A stretch of 64,000 nucleotides of DNA, from assembly GCF_019059575.1 (NCBI RefSeq), contig NW_024882995.1, positions 88,765-152,764 of the forward strand. The letters are read 5' to 3'. Both the position numbers and the translations under genes were made by a program. The notes beneath the pieces were generated by a model. It saw nothing but the letters and a program-made list of their open reading frames with translations. It searched no databases and had not been told where the DNA came from. The DNA is from Amphibalanus amphitrite. Lineage: Eukaryota; Arthropoda; Thecostraca; Balanomorpha; Balanidae. Every line of letters starts with the position of its first letter. Position 1 is the stretch's first letter. Shown one piece after another: positions 22,742-33,061 of this stretch.

Positions 22742-25520
22742 TCCGATGTCGTCACGTCACGACGCTGCCCAGCTTCCCTGAACTCACAGCGTTGTTTCTC
22801 GGAAGGGCTGGGAGTCATGTCGGGTTGGGACACTGGACGAACTTTTACTCATTGTGGAATGAACAAAAATGCTCGCGGACTCTCAAAGCTATAGGAGAGA
22901 GAAAACGATGGAAAAGCGATGGACGGTGAGAAAAACGGTGAAGTATTAGAGGATTCGTAAACTTGGGAAGCAAGTTGTTTTCGATGCAGATCTGGTTAAA
23001 TTTAACAGCAGCATTTGTCCTGATTAAGTCTTTTCCAATGGATTCTAGTTTTCTTATCGCCTTCTTTTCTTGTCCGTATTAGAGGATGCGGACAAGTTTC
23101 CGCCCAGAAGCTCGTCCAGCCCCTTCCTGACGGATGGAGAGCGGTGGCTCGAGCGTCTGCACACAGTGCCGCGGAACGGGTGCCTTGACCGCCGTGCCTG
23201 CTGACGGCGGGGATAGTCCTGCTCAGGGTGGCCTGGCGCTGTCCCTGACTGTGATCTCTCGCACAAGGACTGCCGTCTGCGGCGCCTTGAAATTGAGCTC
23301 GCCTAATATCTCTGGTGACCGGGAGGTTCACGTAGTTTTTGATGTGCCTGCACCCGGCTCGTTTTGTAAGGGCCTCAAAACGTCTTTCGAAGGAAAATGC
23401 TTAGGTCCATGTTGTCGATGTGCACGTAACTATCTTGGAAGTGGTCAGTATTTATTTGCATTGACACGTCTCGACATTGATGCCATTCAGTTCCATACAT
23501 ATGTGTTTTTGAGCAAGCATATGTCTGCATGTTTCATCTCTCTTACAGCCATTCACATTTCTACTGAACGACCATCATCAGACCAGAACCGTGTTTTGGT
23601 GAAATTACACAAAACAAGGGCGAAGCAATTGGCGGTTAGACAAGTGCGTCTACGGAAACATGTATGTCAACCTATTGCAAAATTACCTCGAATCGACATC
23701 ATACTCGTGTGAGATGGAAGAGAACTCGAAGTTATCGTTTCATGTGCATACCAACGCTTCGCATGATTTCGTGTTCGGTCATCATCATCGTCTTATGTGG
23801 ATTAGGAGTCACATGATTTTATTTCCGCGGTTGATTATTATTTGTCGTTTAGTTAAAAAGGCACGTTTATCTGTATAGTTGTACACATACGAAGAATATA
23901 CGATCCTTTGGTAAAATAAAATGTGCGAAATCCAAATGATTTGTTTAACACCTACCCCACACATCCATTCGATTTATACCTAGCGGAAATGTACACATCT
24001 GGAATACGTTATGAATGCTTAACACGGACAGGCATTTACCGTGAACCAAATAAAGGATGTGCGTGTAGGTAGTGACCGACCGGTCCAAGCCATTTGTGAC
24101 CATGGTCACAAAACAACGAGTTTGGGATGATTTTGTGGGTGAAGGTTGGGACTACGACGAACGTTAAGATTGCTTTCTAGTAGAATCAGAAATGGGACAT
24201 TCAAATAAATAACATCAATAAATAACAGAAGTCCTGTAAACCATGAAAGAATATCAAAACCCCGTCGAAAACAATTGTAAACGGTAGCAAAACCCGTCGA
24301 AAGCAGGCACCTGCACCGCACGTGATGAAAAGGGTTTCACCGTCGCGTAAATAAGACTGTCTAGCGACTAGTTGCATGAGGTCGAGTCAAACCCACAAAC
24401 GATCGAAAGGAAAATGCATATTAGAGCCACAGCAGAATTCGGTCCAGTCCCGTCCCCGGGTTGCGATAAGCCAACACCGTTTTTAGGCGTACCTATGTCT
24501 AAGTACAAACCTCGCGATCTGTAAACTAGCTCAACTGAAGACATTAAAGCGAACTCGGTAATGACGTACGGTAGGTCTACAAAATGAGTCCTCTCCGTAT
24601 GCGGGCACCAGTGGGCAGTTAGCGCCTGAGCGCTACTCGGGCGCCACCTGCCCGCATACGGAAAGGACTTATTATGTAGACCTACTGTACGTACAGTATA
24701 TCTAAAAAGTATGTCCCCTGGTTTGGCTCTCCCACAGGAGGCGAATCGGTAACTTGGTTGAATCCCAGTTGCGGCACCCGGCCGCCAGGGTCGCTGCCGC
24801 GCGAGCGGCCTTGACCGCTCGCATGTCATTGGCAGTTCGGTCCCTCCCCATCTATACCGAGGTGGGGAGGGGAGAAGAGGGGAAGAGAGGGAGGGAGCGG
24901 CATCCGCTCGGCACTTGGCGATACCTGGCTGACCCCGCGCTCCCTCGCTGACCTTTGTCCTGCCCTCAGGCGAAGCCCGACTTCCTGGCCTGTAGCGGCC
25001 CAGCGGAAAACCGAGCTCGCGGGGCGCGACTCCATTGGCCCAATCTTATAAATGGAATGCTGTCGTATTCACGGCATTAGATAATATTAATAGTGATACC
25101 ACCAGTGGATGTGGTAAAATACAGTCCAAAATAAACGAAAGCACTCGATTCGTGCATAATGCGCCCTCCCATTCAAATAAGCCCGCCCACTTCGATAGAT
25201 GGTGTAGTTTCTTAGGGCGTAAAGGATGCAAAACACTACCGATTTTTTTTTTTAGCTCGGCCACTGGGACCGACAATATACAATTGACTGAAATGCATGA
25301 AAACCATTTTGCATTTAGGTAATAGCCGTTTTCTGCACCCAAACTTTAGCCAGTGACGCCCTGTCCATTCTAAAGCGTTTATAAGATTGTTCCCAGCACC
25401 CGATTTTATATGAGGAAGTCGTTTAAAAAGCATCTTATTTCTAACGAATTTATTATTATGGCCACTTTTACAGGACGTCTATAGAGCTTTGACTTTTACA
25501 TTTCTTCCTCGTTCAGGAGA
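22742..25520. other. 3' region of stomatin copy B and intergenic DNA
   Basis: AATAAA occurs near 23915 and 24049 and could end the copy B transcript. A plus-strand frame at 23134-23712 (192 codons) resembles nothing I recognise and has no family motif. The hairpin at 24563-24697 is listed separately. Confidence 0.45.
24563..24697. repeat. ~135-bp inverted repeat (hairpin or MITE)
   Basis: The arm GTACGGTAGGTCTAC...GTATGCGGGCA is matched by the reverse complement of GTACAGTAGGTCTAC...GTATGCGGGCA. About 42-50 bp pair with four or five mismatches, and weaker pairing extends into the loop (GCGCCTGAG against GCGCCCGAG). It could be a small fold-back element or a hairpin transcript. No target duplication was established. 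Confidence 0.8.
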
Positions 25521-25524
25521 AACG

Positions 25525-26775
25525 TTTTAACCCTCACCGGACCTTCAGGTTTTCTGAATACCGAGGGGACGTTGGGGGTTGGAAGTGAGGAAACACTTCC
25601 AACCCCTCTTCGCCGATTCGCCCCTAATTGAGCTAGAGCCTCACGAAAGAAACAATCGTGTGCGTCGTTACGAAATGCAGCGATTGGTCTCCGATTTAAG
25701 GACCAGGGTCAGCTGATGACTTCGGAGGTCAGGTCAAGTGGCCCAAGGCACAGGTTCGGTTTTTGGTAAATAACTTCGCTAAAAATGATCGCAGATCCGC
25801 GATTTTAGCAGCATCGTGTTTGTCTAGCTCAGGCGTGTCGAATGGTATACTTTTTCTTCGGGTGAGATCAACTTAACCCTCGCCCGTATAGAAGGGGGGG
25901 GGGGGGTCGAACGGACCCCCCTCCCTCGGTTTTTCGCGAATAACTCGCGTAAAAAGCGGCCGATCGCGACGAAACTTTCGTTACCCTCGCGTTAATCAAT
26001 TTTACACCCATCCTGAAATTGTCATGACCCTGACCTTAATGACCTTTGACCTGCGACCTACTTTTCGAGACCATGTTTGGCCGGAATCGCGATTCGGCGT
26101 ATGTCGGCTCGCATTAGCGGCGCGTTTGCAGTCTTTTCGTGGTTTTAAGCGTTCAAACATGGGATATGATGTTGCTTCCATGCATTAGGGTGGGTGTCAA
26201 GGTCACCGGAAAGTCAGGTCAGGTCATTGACCTTTGATGACCTCGGTTCACTTTTTCGAGTTTTACATGTTTCTAGGCCAGTTTTAGGAGCTGAATTCGA
26301 ATTTAGCAGCCATATGAACATTTACGAAGTAGTTTTGGTGCCCTCGTAACATGTTGCGAAGCTGTCAGAGGCGGTTGCCACCTACTACGAATACCCTTAC
26401 TGGTTGACCTGACCTGACCTGACCCGACCTGGCCTAAATGCATGAAGACATCATCTGTGATCAAAACTAACATGATATTCGTGATCAGCACCCCGAAATC
26501 CCCATAGCAGCCACGCTTTACGACTTTCTAACAGGCCCGATTTTCCCGACTTTTGGGTCATTGACCTGACCTGGAAAGTCAACCGATGACCAAGGACCTT
26601 AAAATTGGGTATCATCAACTTCCTCTCGTCACGGCCAACACGCTCGTTTTTTTCCGTGAAGCTCTAGCTCGATCAGGGGCGAAACGGCAAGGGAGGGTCC
26701 AACGGACCCCCCCCCCCCTTCCTTATACGTTTGCGGCTGGAAAAACACCAATACGGGCGAGAGTTAAGGTGTTAA
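25525..26775. mobile_element. Probable fold-back element rich in AGGTCA motifs
   Basis: The segment near 25600-25680 (TTCGCCCCTAATTGAGCTAG and onward) recurs inverted near 26640-26690 (TTCGCCCCTGATCGAGCTAG on the minus strand). Both outer edges carry TTAAC(C/T)CTC(A/G)CC. The centre repeats TGACCT/AGGTCA more than a dozen times, and poly-G or poly-C blocks sit symmetrically near 25893 and 26706. No protein is encoded. The ends are approximate and no target duplication was fixed. Confidence 0.55.
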
Positions 26776-29700
26776 CCTCGGGTCAAGGTCAGGTCACACC
26801 CCGTCAGGTCACGAAGCTGGTCAAAGGAGGTCATATTGCATATCAATCGATTCGGCAGGTCTTTTCATGTCCATTAGTGGCTTTATCGACTCGGTAGCTT
26901 TAGTTGATCGGGAGTTATTGACGAAAAACTGATACCCTTGGTTACGTGATAAATGACGTCACGCAAGATCAACAAAGCAAAATTAAAGCTTCAGACCTTG
27001 CAAGGGGCGCATGAAATCACGATTCCGTGTGCTTGAGAATTTGAGATAGTTGTATATATTTCCGGACCAAACTAGCAATTTCCATATTCCCCTGACTTTT
27101 AATGGTGAGAGACTGACCTGATCTCTGGCGACCCTTCAGAAAATCCGAGATATACATTTATACAAGTTGTGAGACTCTCGATCATACTATAAGATCCTGT
27201 AAGTTTCATCTCCCTATGAAAGCTCTGCACTGAGGGTGTTGCGAAGTTGGAACATTTTGGGAGTTTGCACACAGTCCCAAATTGTTGAGGACAGTTTAGG
27301 ACAGTTTCACACAGTTCATTTTAGGACTGCTCATTTATAGCGTCATAGATCAGTGACCTGACTTGACTTAAAAATGCGGTTGACGTAAAAAAATCCGACT
27401 TATCAAATCCCGACTAAAAAAATCGACTTAAAATCCGGTTAATCAAATCCCGACCATGTTTTTACCTGGCCATTAATGTTCTAGCCTTACAGGTGATTGT
27501 TTGAACGCGGAAGATGCTGAATCTTGGTTAACCCCATACTTATCGTATGATAAAGAACGTCAGTGTTAGAAAGTTAATTAACAATTTTATTTAGGATAGT
27601 TTAAATCAAGTGGGTATAATCCGACTTGACAATTTACTAGGAGCGTTTTGCAGCGCTATTAGTTCGGCATTTAATTATAAATCATTGCTAATTTCGATCC
27701 GGATATCGTTATTCAATGCTGGCCTTTGCGTCCTCAGAAAGTTGTTTATAGTCATGAAGGCTTGCATTGACCCATATTTTCCATTTTTCAGCACTATTAT
27801 TCGCCGTAGTTGAACAGGTGTTTTCTTCAGCTCTCCCCTGAATCCTTTGGCTTAGACCTGGCGTATCACCCGTGCATCGCCAGACGCACCTACCACACAC
27901 AAGTTCATGATCCCCACGAACCCACATCAGCGTCCGTTCGCTTGGTGTGTGACCCCTTGACCTTTGGCCGCGACAACTGCCAGCTTGCTGGAGCACCCCT
28001 CCCTACACGCGCTGCCCCGCCCGCTCCCCTCCCTCCCCCCCCCCCCCGGGGTCGTGTCACGAAGGTTCGGGCTTACGCTACTACCGGCCGCTGCGCAGCT
28101 GTCACCTAGCGCCTGGGAATGTGTGGTCTGGTGCGGATTCAGCCAACTACCGGCTCGCGACACCAGCGCCACGTAGTGGCGACGGTACATTCTTTTTAGA
28201 CACACTGTACGCCGCCACACATACGTCAGGCGAGTATGGCGTGTGTCACGCATTTGAAGCGACTCCCTAGTCCCTATTCATGTAAACGGCTGCTAAAACG
28301 GCCCTTAGGCCGTTTAGGGCCGCGTTTACACGTCCAGCTCTTTCTCGTGAATTAACCAGCCAGACAAACAGTTCTGACATCAGCACAGTCAGCACGCCGA
28401 GGGGCCAGCTATATGGAATTGGATACAGCGCACTCATCTGACAGTGGAGGAATGTGGCCTGCACTGGCGGCTGGCGGCCGGTTCTGGCGTGCCAGCCGGC
28501 CTGCTGCCTGGCGGCGGCGTGTAACTCATTCAGTGCATCTGTATGTCTGTATGTCTGTCTGTGCCAGTTCCATGACCGCCAAATTGGCCGTGCCGCCGCC
28601 GCCGCCCCCAGTCCGCGTCGTCGGCGGCCTCAAGGCCGGCTGGCCGAGCGGTGAGCCGCTGACCGATCCGCCGGCCGGCCGGACGGGGCCGGGCCGGGGG
28701 GCCGGCGGCGCAGCCCGGGAGTTCCCCGAGCCGCGGGACCGCCCACTCGCCGTCCCGGAGCACTCCCGAGACGAGCGCCGACAGCACGCCGCCAGTTCCT
28801 CCGGCCGCCGGTTTTACGGAGAGTGCGCCGGCACTCGGAGCGTGTTCCCAGAGTCCGGAGCGCGGCGGCGGGCCGGGGCCGACAGCGACTGACGGGGTAG
28901 CTCCAATGATCACCGTCCGGTCCCGGAGCGTCCCAAACGGCTTCCACGAACACGAGAGGTCACGTGAGACAGAGCGCATATCGCTAACACGGAAACCGGC
29001 GACTGAAGCGCCTGCCGACATTGGTGGGCAACAAAAACCGAGCGTGTCGCTGACATACCAACCAGAAAGCCCATCGTGAACCTGATTTTATCGCTTGTCA
29101 TGGGCACTGGGCAAGCCCCTTTCGGCTCGATCAGCATTCACCTCACTGAAGCTCGATTTGACCAATGGCCACGCGCCGGTTGAGTAAATTTGAGCCGGCC
29201 GGCCGGGCCATGAAAGCCCCGCTGCACAGAGCTGAGCGGGCGCACGGCTGCCGGCGGGCGCCGTCTGCACTGTACACGGACCACGTGCGTCGCTGGGACG
29301 GTGTGGGCGCGCACGGTCGGCGTCGCTAGGGACAGAGTCAACACTCCCCCGGGCCGGGGCGGCAGCTGCACCGGCGGGGGACGCACCGAGGGCGGGGGAG
29401 GGGACGCACCGAGGGCGGCGGGGGGAGGGGGCAGCAAAACGCTGCGGAAGGCTCCCAGCAGCGCACCGGAAGGTAGAGGCGGATGGAGCGTATTCACGAT
29501 AACGCTGAGAGGAGCAGACATCTCGAAACAACTAGCTGGCACCACACTACAAACAGCCTGAGCTGCAATCCGAGTGATGCTTTTGATGCGCATACGGAGC
29601 ATCTGCGATACGAAGCGGTAGGTATATTTAAACGCGGCTTTTATTCGCCGTGACAACACAGTTCAAACTTGAACTGTGTTGCAATCTATGTCAGAAATAT

Positions 29701-30610
29701 CAAAGGACGTCAGTGGGTGATATGAAATTTACCAAACTCTGCATGGACATCATGTGTACCTATACTAAGTTCGAATCAAATATCTGCCGAGTGCTACAGT
29801 CCGCGTTGCAACAAATAAAAATAAAAATAAAAATAAAAATGCGTAACTCTGCTCACTGCATGCTCTTTCCTCATTGGGAGGGCAGTGCGTGGTTCGGGCG
29901 ATTTCCTTTCCCGGCCGTCCGAAAATAGCTCCTCCAGACCTCCGGCGGGAAGAGCCTGGGAGAGGATGGCAGACCGGGAGGGGGGAGAGGGGAAGACGGG
30001 AGCTGCACGCCGAGATCGACCGGCCGGCGGCCACATGGTTTGGCATGGCGCCGCGCTCCCTCCCACCCGGCGCGGCTGGAGAGCCGCTCGGCCCGCTCTG
30101 GGCCGGCGGAACACCACAGAGCGGCGCCAGGTCCAGCCGGGAAAACAAACCGACCGACGGGACGGTAAAAAACTGGGCAAAACGCCGCTCGAGCGACCGG
30201 GCCGGACAGTGGAGCCAGCGCCAGTGTCTGCCGTCTGGAGGCGGTGACAGGCCAGGGTTGAGACAAGGCACGGTTATTGTTCACTGCATTGTGGTACAAT
30301 ACCCGCACTATGTAGATAGCAATGTAATGGGAGGTTCGGCCACCAGGCATGAGGCAGCAGCGTTGCCTTCATTCCGTTCCCCGTATTCAGCCAAGTTTTA
30401 ACTGAGCTGGCACGTCATCGGGTTGGATCTTATATGCTGCACGTGCCGCATGCAGCCACCATGAGCTCTGCAATCTTCCGTCCTGGCCCGCTGACAATGT
30501 CGGAGGGTAGGTTGGCTCGGCCGACTCCGGAGCCATGTCTATTCTCTATCCCCTACCGTCCCATGTGAGCGAACAGCATTACCTGCCGACCGGAGCCGAG
30601 CAGGACTCAC
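26776..30610. other. Intergenic, no gene recognised; small hairpins
   Basis: Holds a 54-bp palindrome at 28279-28333 (ends TGTAAACG and its complement), a perfect 13-bp stem CAACACAGTTCAA near 29653-29681, and an (AAAAT)n run at 29814-29841. GC-rich blocks at 28440-28900 and 29300-29450 contain only low-complexity frames. No exon could be supported. Confidence 0.45.
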
Positions 30611-30706
30611 CTCTGTGAGACGAGTCTCCAGCGAGTTCCCCGGCGTCTCAATCTGTTCCAGTCCCCTCGGGCTCGTGGCGGCGTCCGAATGGGCCGGCGG
30701 CTCGTC
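30611..30706 (-). CDS. Candidate exon of unknown membership
   Basis: A 96-base open segment with a strong acceptor (TTTTTTCAG) and a strong donor (ACAGAG before GTGAGTCC). In phase 0 it reads DEPPAHSDAATSPRG and on through ETRLTE, 32 codons without a stop. It lies just downstream of the SESTD1-like stop codon on the same strand, so it may be an alternative 3' exon of that gene or part of a transcript reaching toward the CCDC141-like gene. No family was recognised. Confidence 0.45.
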
Positions 30707-30973
30707 CTGAAAAAACGGGCACACATTCACACACACACTGGGATAATAGATGACCATAAGACAGTGGAGCTATTTTTAAGGAAGGAGAGTGATATCTTTG
30801 CAAACAATAAACAAACTTGAAGCATAAAAGCACTGCTGCCCTAAGCGCGGCTCGAGTTGGCTGCGCAGCCTGATCTCCCGGCCGGCGCTGCCAGATGAGG
30901 CCGCTGGCAGTTGGGAGTAAACATTTACCGGGCGCCACGGCCCCGGCACCCGGACGCGGCTCTGTCCCCTCAC

Positions 30974-31059
30974 CTACCCGTTCTGGCACAGCGCGGCCAC
31001 ATACTCCTCATCGGGGTCCACCGACTCATCCCATGCAGACCTCTGTTGGGAGCGAGCCC
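30974..31059 (-). CDS. Candidate alternative 3' exon
   Basis: Minus-strand open segment reading RSAWDESVDPDEEYVAALCQ, then Asn-Gly and TAG. The frame is open back to the possible acceptor at 31060 and beyond. A weak donor (ATCGGTGCAT) near the end of the large SESTD1-like exon would join it in phase. GTAGGT and GTGAGG donors overlap its stop codon. The acidic, non-repetitive reading looks coding, but splicing is uncertain. Confidence 0.35.
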
Positions 31060-31258
31060 CTCCATAGTGCCAGTCATCGTAATGTATTAAAGTGGTGCAT
31101 TAAAGGGCATTAAGGGGTATTAAAACCGTATCGTTCTCTCTAGTTTCGCTACTAGGTAGTCTGGAAAGTCCGTATCTACGAAGTTAATTTCTGCGGCTGA
31201 TTAATGAACATGTAATGGCTTACGCGACAAAACAAGTGTTCGTAGCCATCGAGGTAAA

Positions 31259-33061
31259 TCAAACAAATGCACCGATTCTGAGGTAGTCGCTAGGCCGTCC
31301 CGCCCGGCCCGGTGTGTCCCGATTGACTCGCCAGCTCGTCCGTCCCGCCCGTCCCAGTGCCCCCAGTGAGTGACTCGCCTGCTCGTCCGGCTCGTCGGCC
31401 GGCTCCGTCACACTGACCCGGTGCGCGTACTGCAGCTCCATGCCCTCGTCTCCGGTCCCACTGACGTCCAGGTCCGGAGACACGTCACCGCTGACGTCGG
31501 CCGGCCCCGTCCGCTGACGGCGCGCCGCCGCCGTCTCCGCCACTGTGCGCGCCGTCTCCGGAGACAGCGGCGGAGACGGAGACGGCTCGGGCGCGGCGGC
31601 GCGCGGCTCGACCGGGGGCTGCGTCCACGGCTCCAGCGGCGGCGGCAGCTCCGCGCAGTCGTCAGAGGCAGCTCTGTCCGCGCCAGTCGCCGGCTCGTCG
31701 TACGGCGGCGGCGGCGGCGGCAGGCCGGCCAGCTCCAGCTCTGGTGGCGGCGGCGGCAGACTCCCCAGCTCCGGCGGCGGCGGCAGCTCCTCCTCGGCCG
31801 CCGGTGTCCCGAGCGGCGGCGACTGGGGCGGCGGCGGCGGCGGGGGCGGCAGCTCGTGTCCTCCGGCGGTCTCCAGTACCGGGGTCCGTGGCGCGGTGGG
31901 CGTCTGGGGGGTGACGCGGCCCGGCAGCCGCCATCCGTCCACCTCGGCGTCCTCAGAGGCAGACGGTGTCAGGGTGCGCGGCCGGCCCAGCGGCGACGGG
32001 GTGCTGGCCAGGGAGGAGGGCCGCCGGCCGGGCGCGGTCTCCAGTCGGCCCTCCTCGCGCACCGCCGGCGGCACGGGCGTCAGACTCTCCGACTCCGCGC
32101 ACAGGTCTACCTCCAGTACTGTGGAGGACTGCTTCCGAAGCTGGTGTTCGTGCTGGTCCTCCGGCTGGTTTACGGGTTCGCTTCCTTCGCATTTTCCGTC
32201 CAGCTCTTCGTAATGCTCATCGTCATACTGTTCCTGGTCTTGTTCGCTCGCCTGGCTCTCTATGCGAGCGTCCAGGTGGCCTTCCAGCTGGAGCAGCTGC
32301 GCCTGGACGGCGTCCACGCAGGCGTCCAGACGCTCCAGGCGGCGCTCCAGGCGGCTGAGTTTGCGGGGCCGCGCCGGACTGCCGCCCTCGGCCGGCCGCG
32401 ACTGTTTGGTGGACGTGGCGGCCGGCCGGGGCCCTCCGCCGGCCTCAGGCGACTCCGAGTCCCCGCTGGCGGCCGGCCTACTGCGCAGCTCCGTGGAGAA
32501 GGAGGCTGAGCGCTGCACGAGCCGCTGCTCGGGCCGGTAGAGCGCCGGCGCCGTCACCACCACCACGGCGCCGGCCGGCTCCGGCGGGCCGTGCGGCCCC
32601 TCCGCGCCGGCCGCCGCGCCGGGCCGGCTCACCACCAGTCGCGCCCCGCAGCCCGCCGGCTGTGGCGGCCGGCGGCCGGCGGCGGACACAAACACGGCGG
32701 ACGGCCGCCGCGGCTGCCCCTCGGACGAGTCCGCCTCTGAGGACGGCTCCCGGTCCCCGGCCGATGACGACGGCAGACCGTCATCGCACGTCACCGCCGG
32801 CGTCATCGCGGCCGGTGAGCGCGTCTCGGCGCTGCCGCTGGCGCCGCCGCTGTCCCGGCTGCCGGCGCTGCTGCTGCGCCGTCCGCTGAAGCCGGCCCCT
32901 AGGGGTGGCAGCGGCGGGAAGTCCTCGTCTAGCAGCTTCTCCAGGGAGGGCGTGCGCGACTTGCTGCGCCAGGCGGCCCAGCCGGGCAGCGAGAGGTCGG
33001 CCGTGTCCGGCGGCGAGTCGTAGCTCCAGTCCTCGCCCAGCGACGGCGGCTCCGTGTCCTG
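31259..33061 (-). CDS. Terminal exon of the SESTD1-like gene: disordered proline-rich tail
   Basis: A 1.8-kb exon encoding the last 600 residues. It begins QDTEPPSLGEDWSYDSPPD (or one Gln shorter, since the acceptor is a CAG-CAG pair) and includes SLEKLLDEDFPPLPPLG. A short coiled coil follows (KLSRLERRLERLDACVDAV), then long proline blocks including PPPPPPYDEP, which has a PPxY-type WW ligand and polyproline SH3/EVH1 ligands. It ends DYLRIGAFV and TGA. Such a tail suggests an adaptor that binds actin-regulatory or signalling proteins; this is inference. The 379-codon frame on the opposite strand is a GC-driven shadow. Confidence 0.8.
   Translation of the reverse strand, partial: QDTEPPSLGEDWSYDSPPDTADLSLPGWAAWRSKSRTPSLEKLLDEDFPPLPPLGAGFSGRRSSSAGSRDSGGASGSAETRSPAAMTPAVTCDDGLPSSSAGDREPSSEADSSEGQPRRPSAVFVSAAGRRPPQPAGCGARLVVSRPGAAAGAEGPHGPPEPAGAVVVVTAPALYRPEQRLVQRSASFSTELRSRPAASGDSESPEAGGGPRPAATSTKQSRPAEGGSPARPRKLSRLERRLERLDACVDAVQAQLLQLEGHLDARIESQASEQDQEQYDDEHYEELDGKCEGSEPVNQPEDQHEHQLRKQSSTVLEVDLCAESESLTPVPPAVREEGRLETAPGRRPSSLASTPSPLGRPRTLTPSASEDAEVDGWRLPGRVTPQTPTAPRTPVLETAGGHELPPPPPPPPQSPPLGTPAAEEELPPPPELGSLPPPPPELELAGLPPPPPPYDEPATGADRAASDDCAELPPPLEPWTQPPVEPRAAAPEPSPSPPLSPETARTVAETAAARRQRTGPADVSGDVSPDLDVSGTGDEGMELQYAHRVSVTEPADEPDEQASHSLGALGRAGRTSWRVNRDTPGRAGRPSDYLRIGAFV

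Noticed and set aside
23134-23712. 192-codon plus-strand frame as a gene
   Set aside because: No family motif, no splice support and unremarkable composition; left as unassigned intergenic DNA.
24750-24790. Possible tRNA T-loop (GGTTGAATCCC)
   Set aside because: No matching acceptor stem or anticodon arm could be built around it. The same holds for a similar string near 55610.
31370-32509. A 379-codon Arg/Leu-rich plus-strand frame
   Set aside because: It is antisense to the proline-rich SESTD1-like exon and caused by its GC-rich codons; the minus frame joins in phase with 15 other exons.
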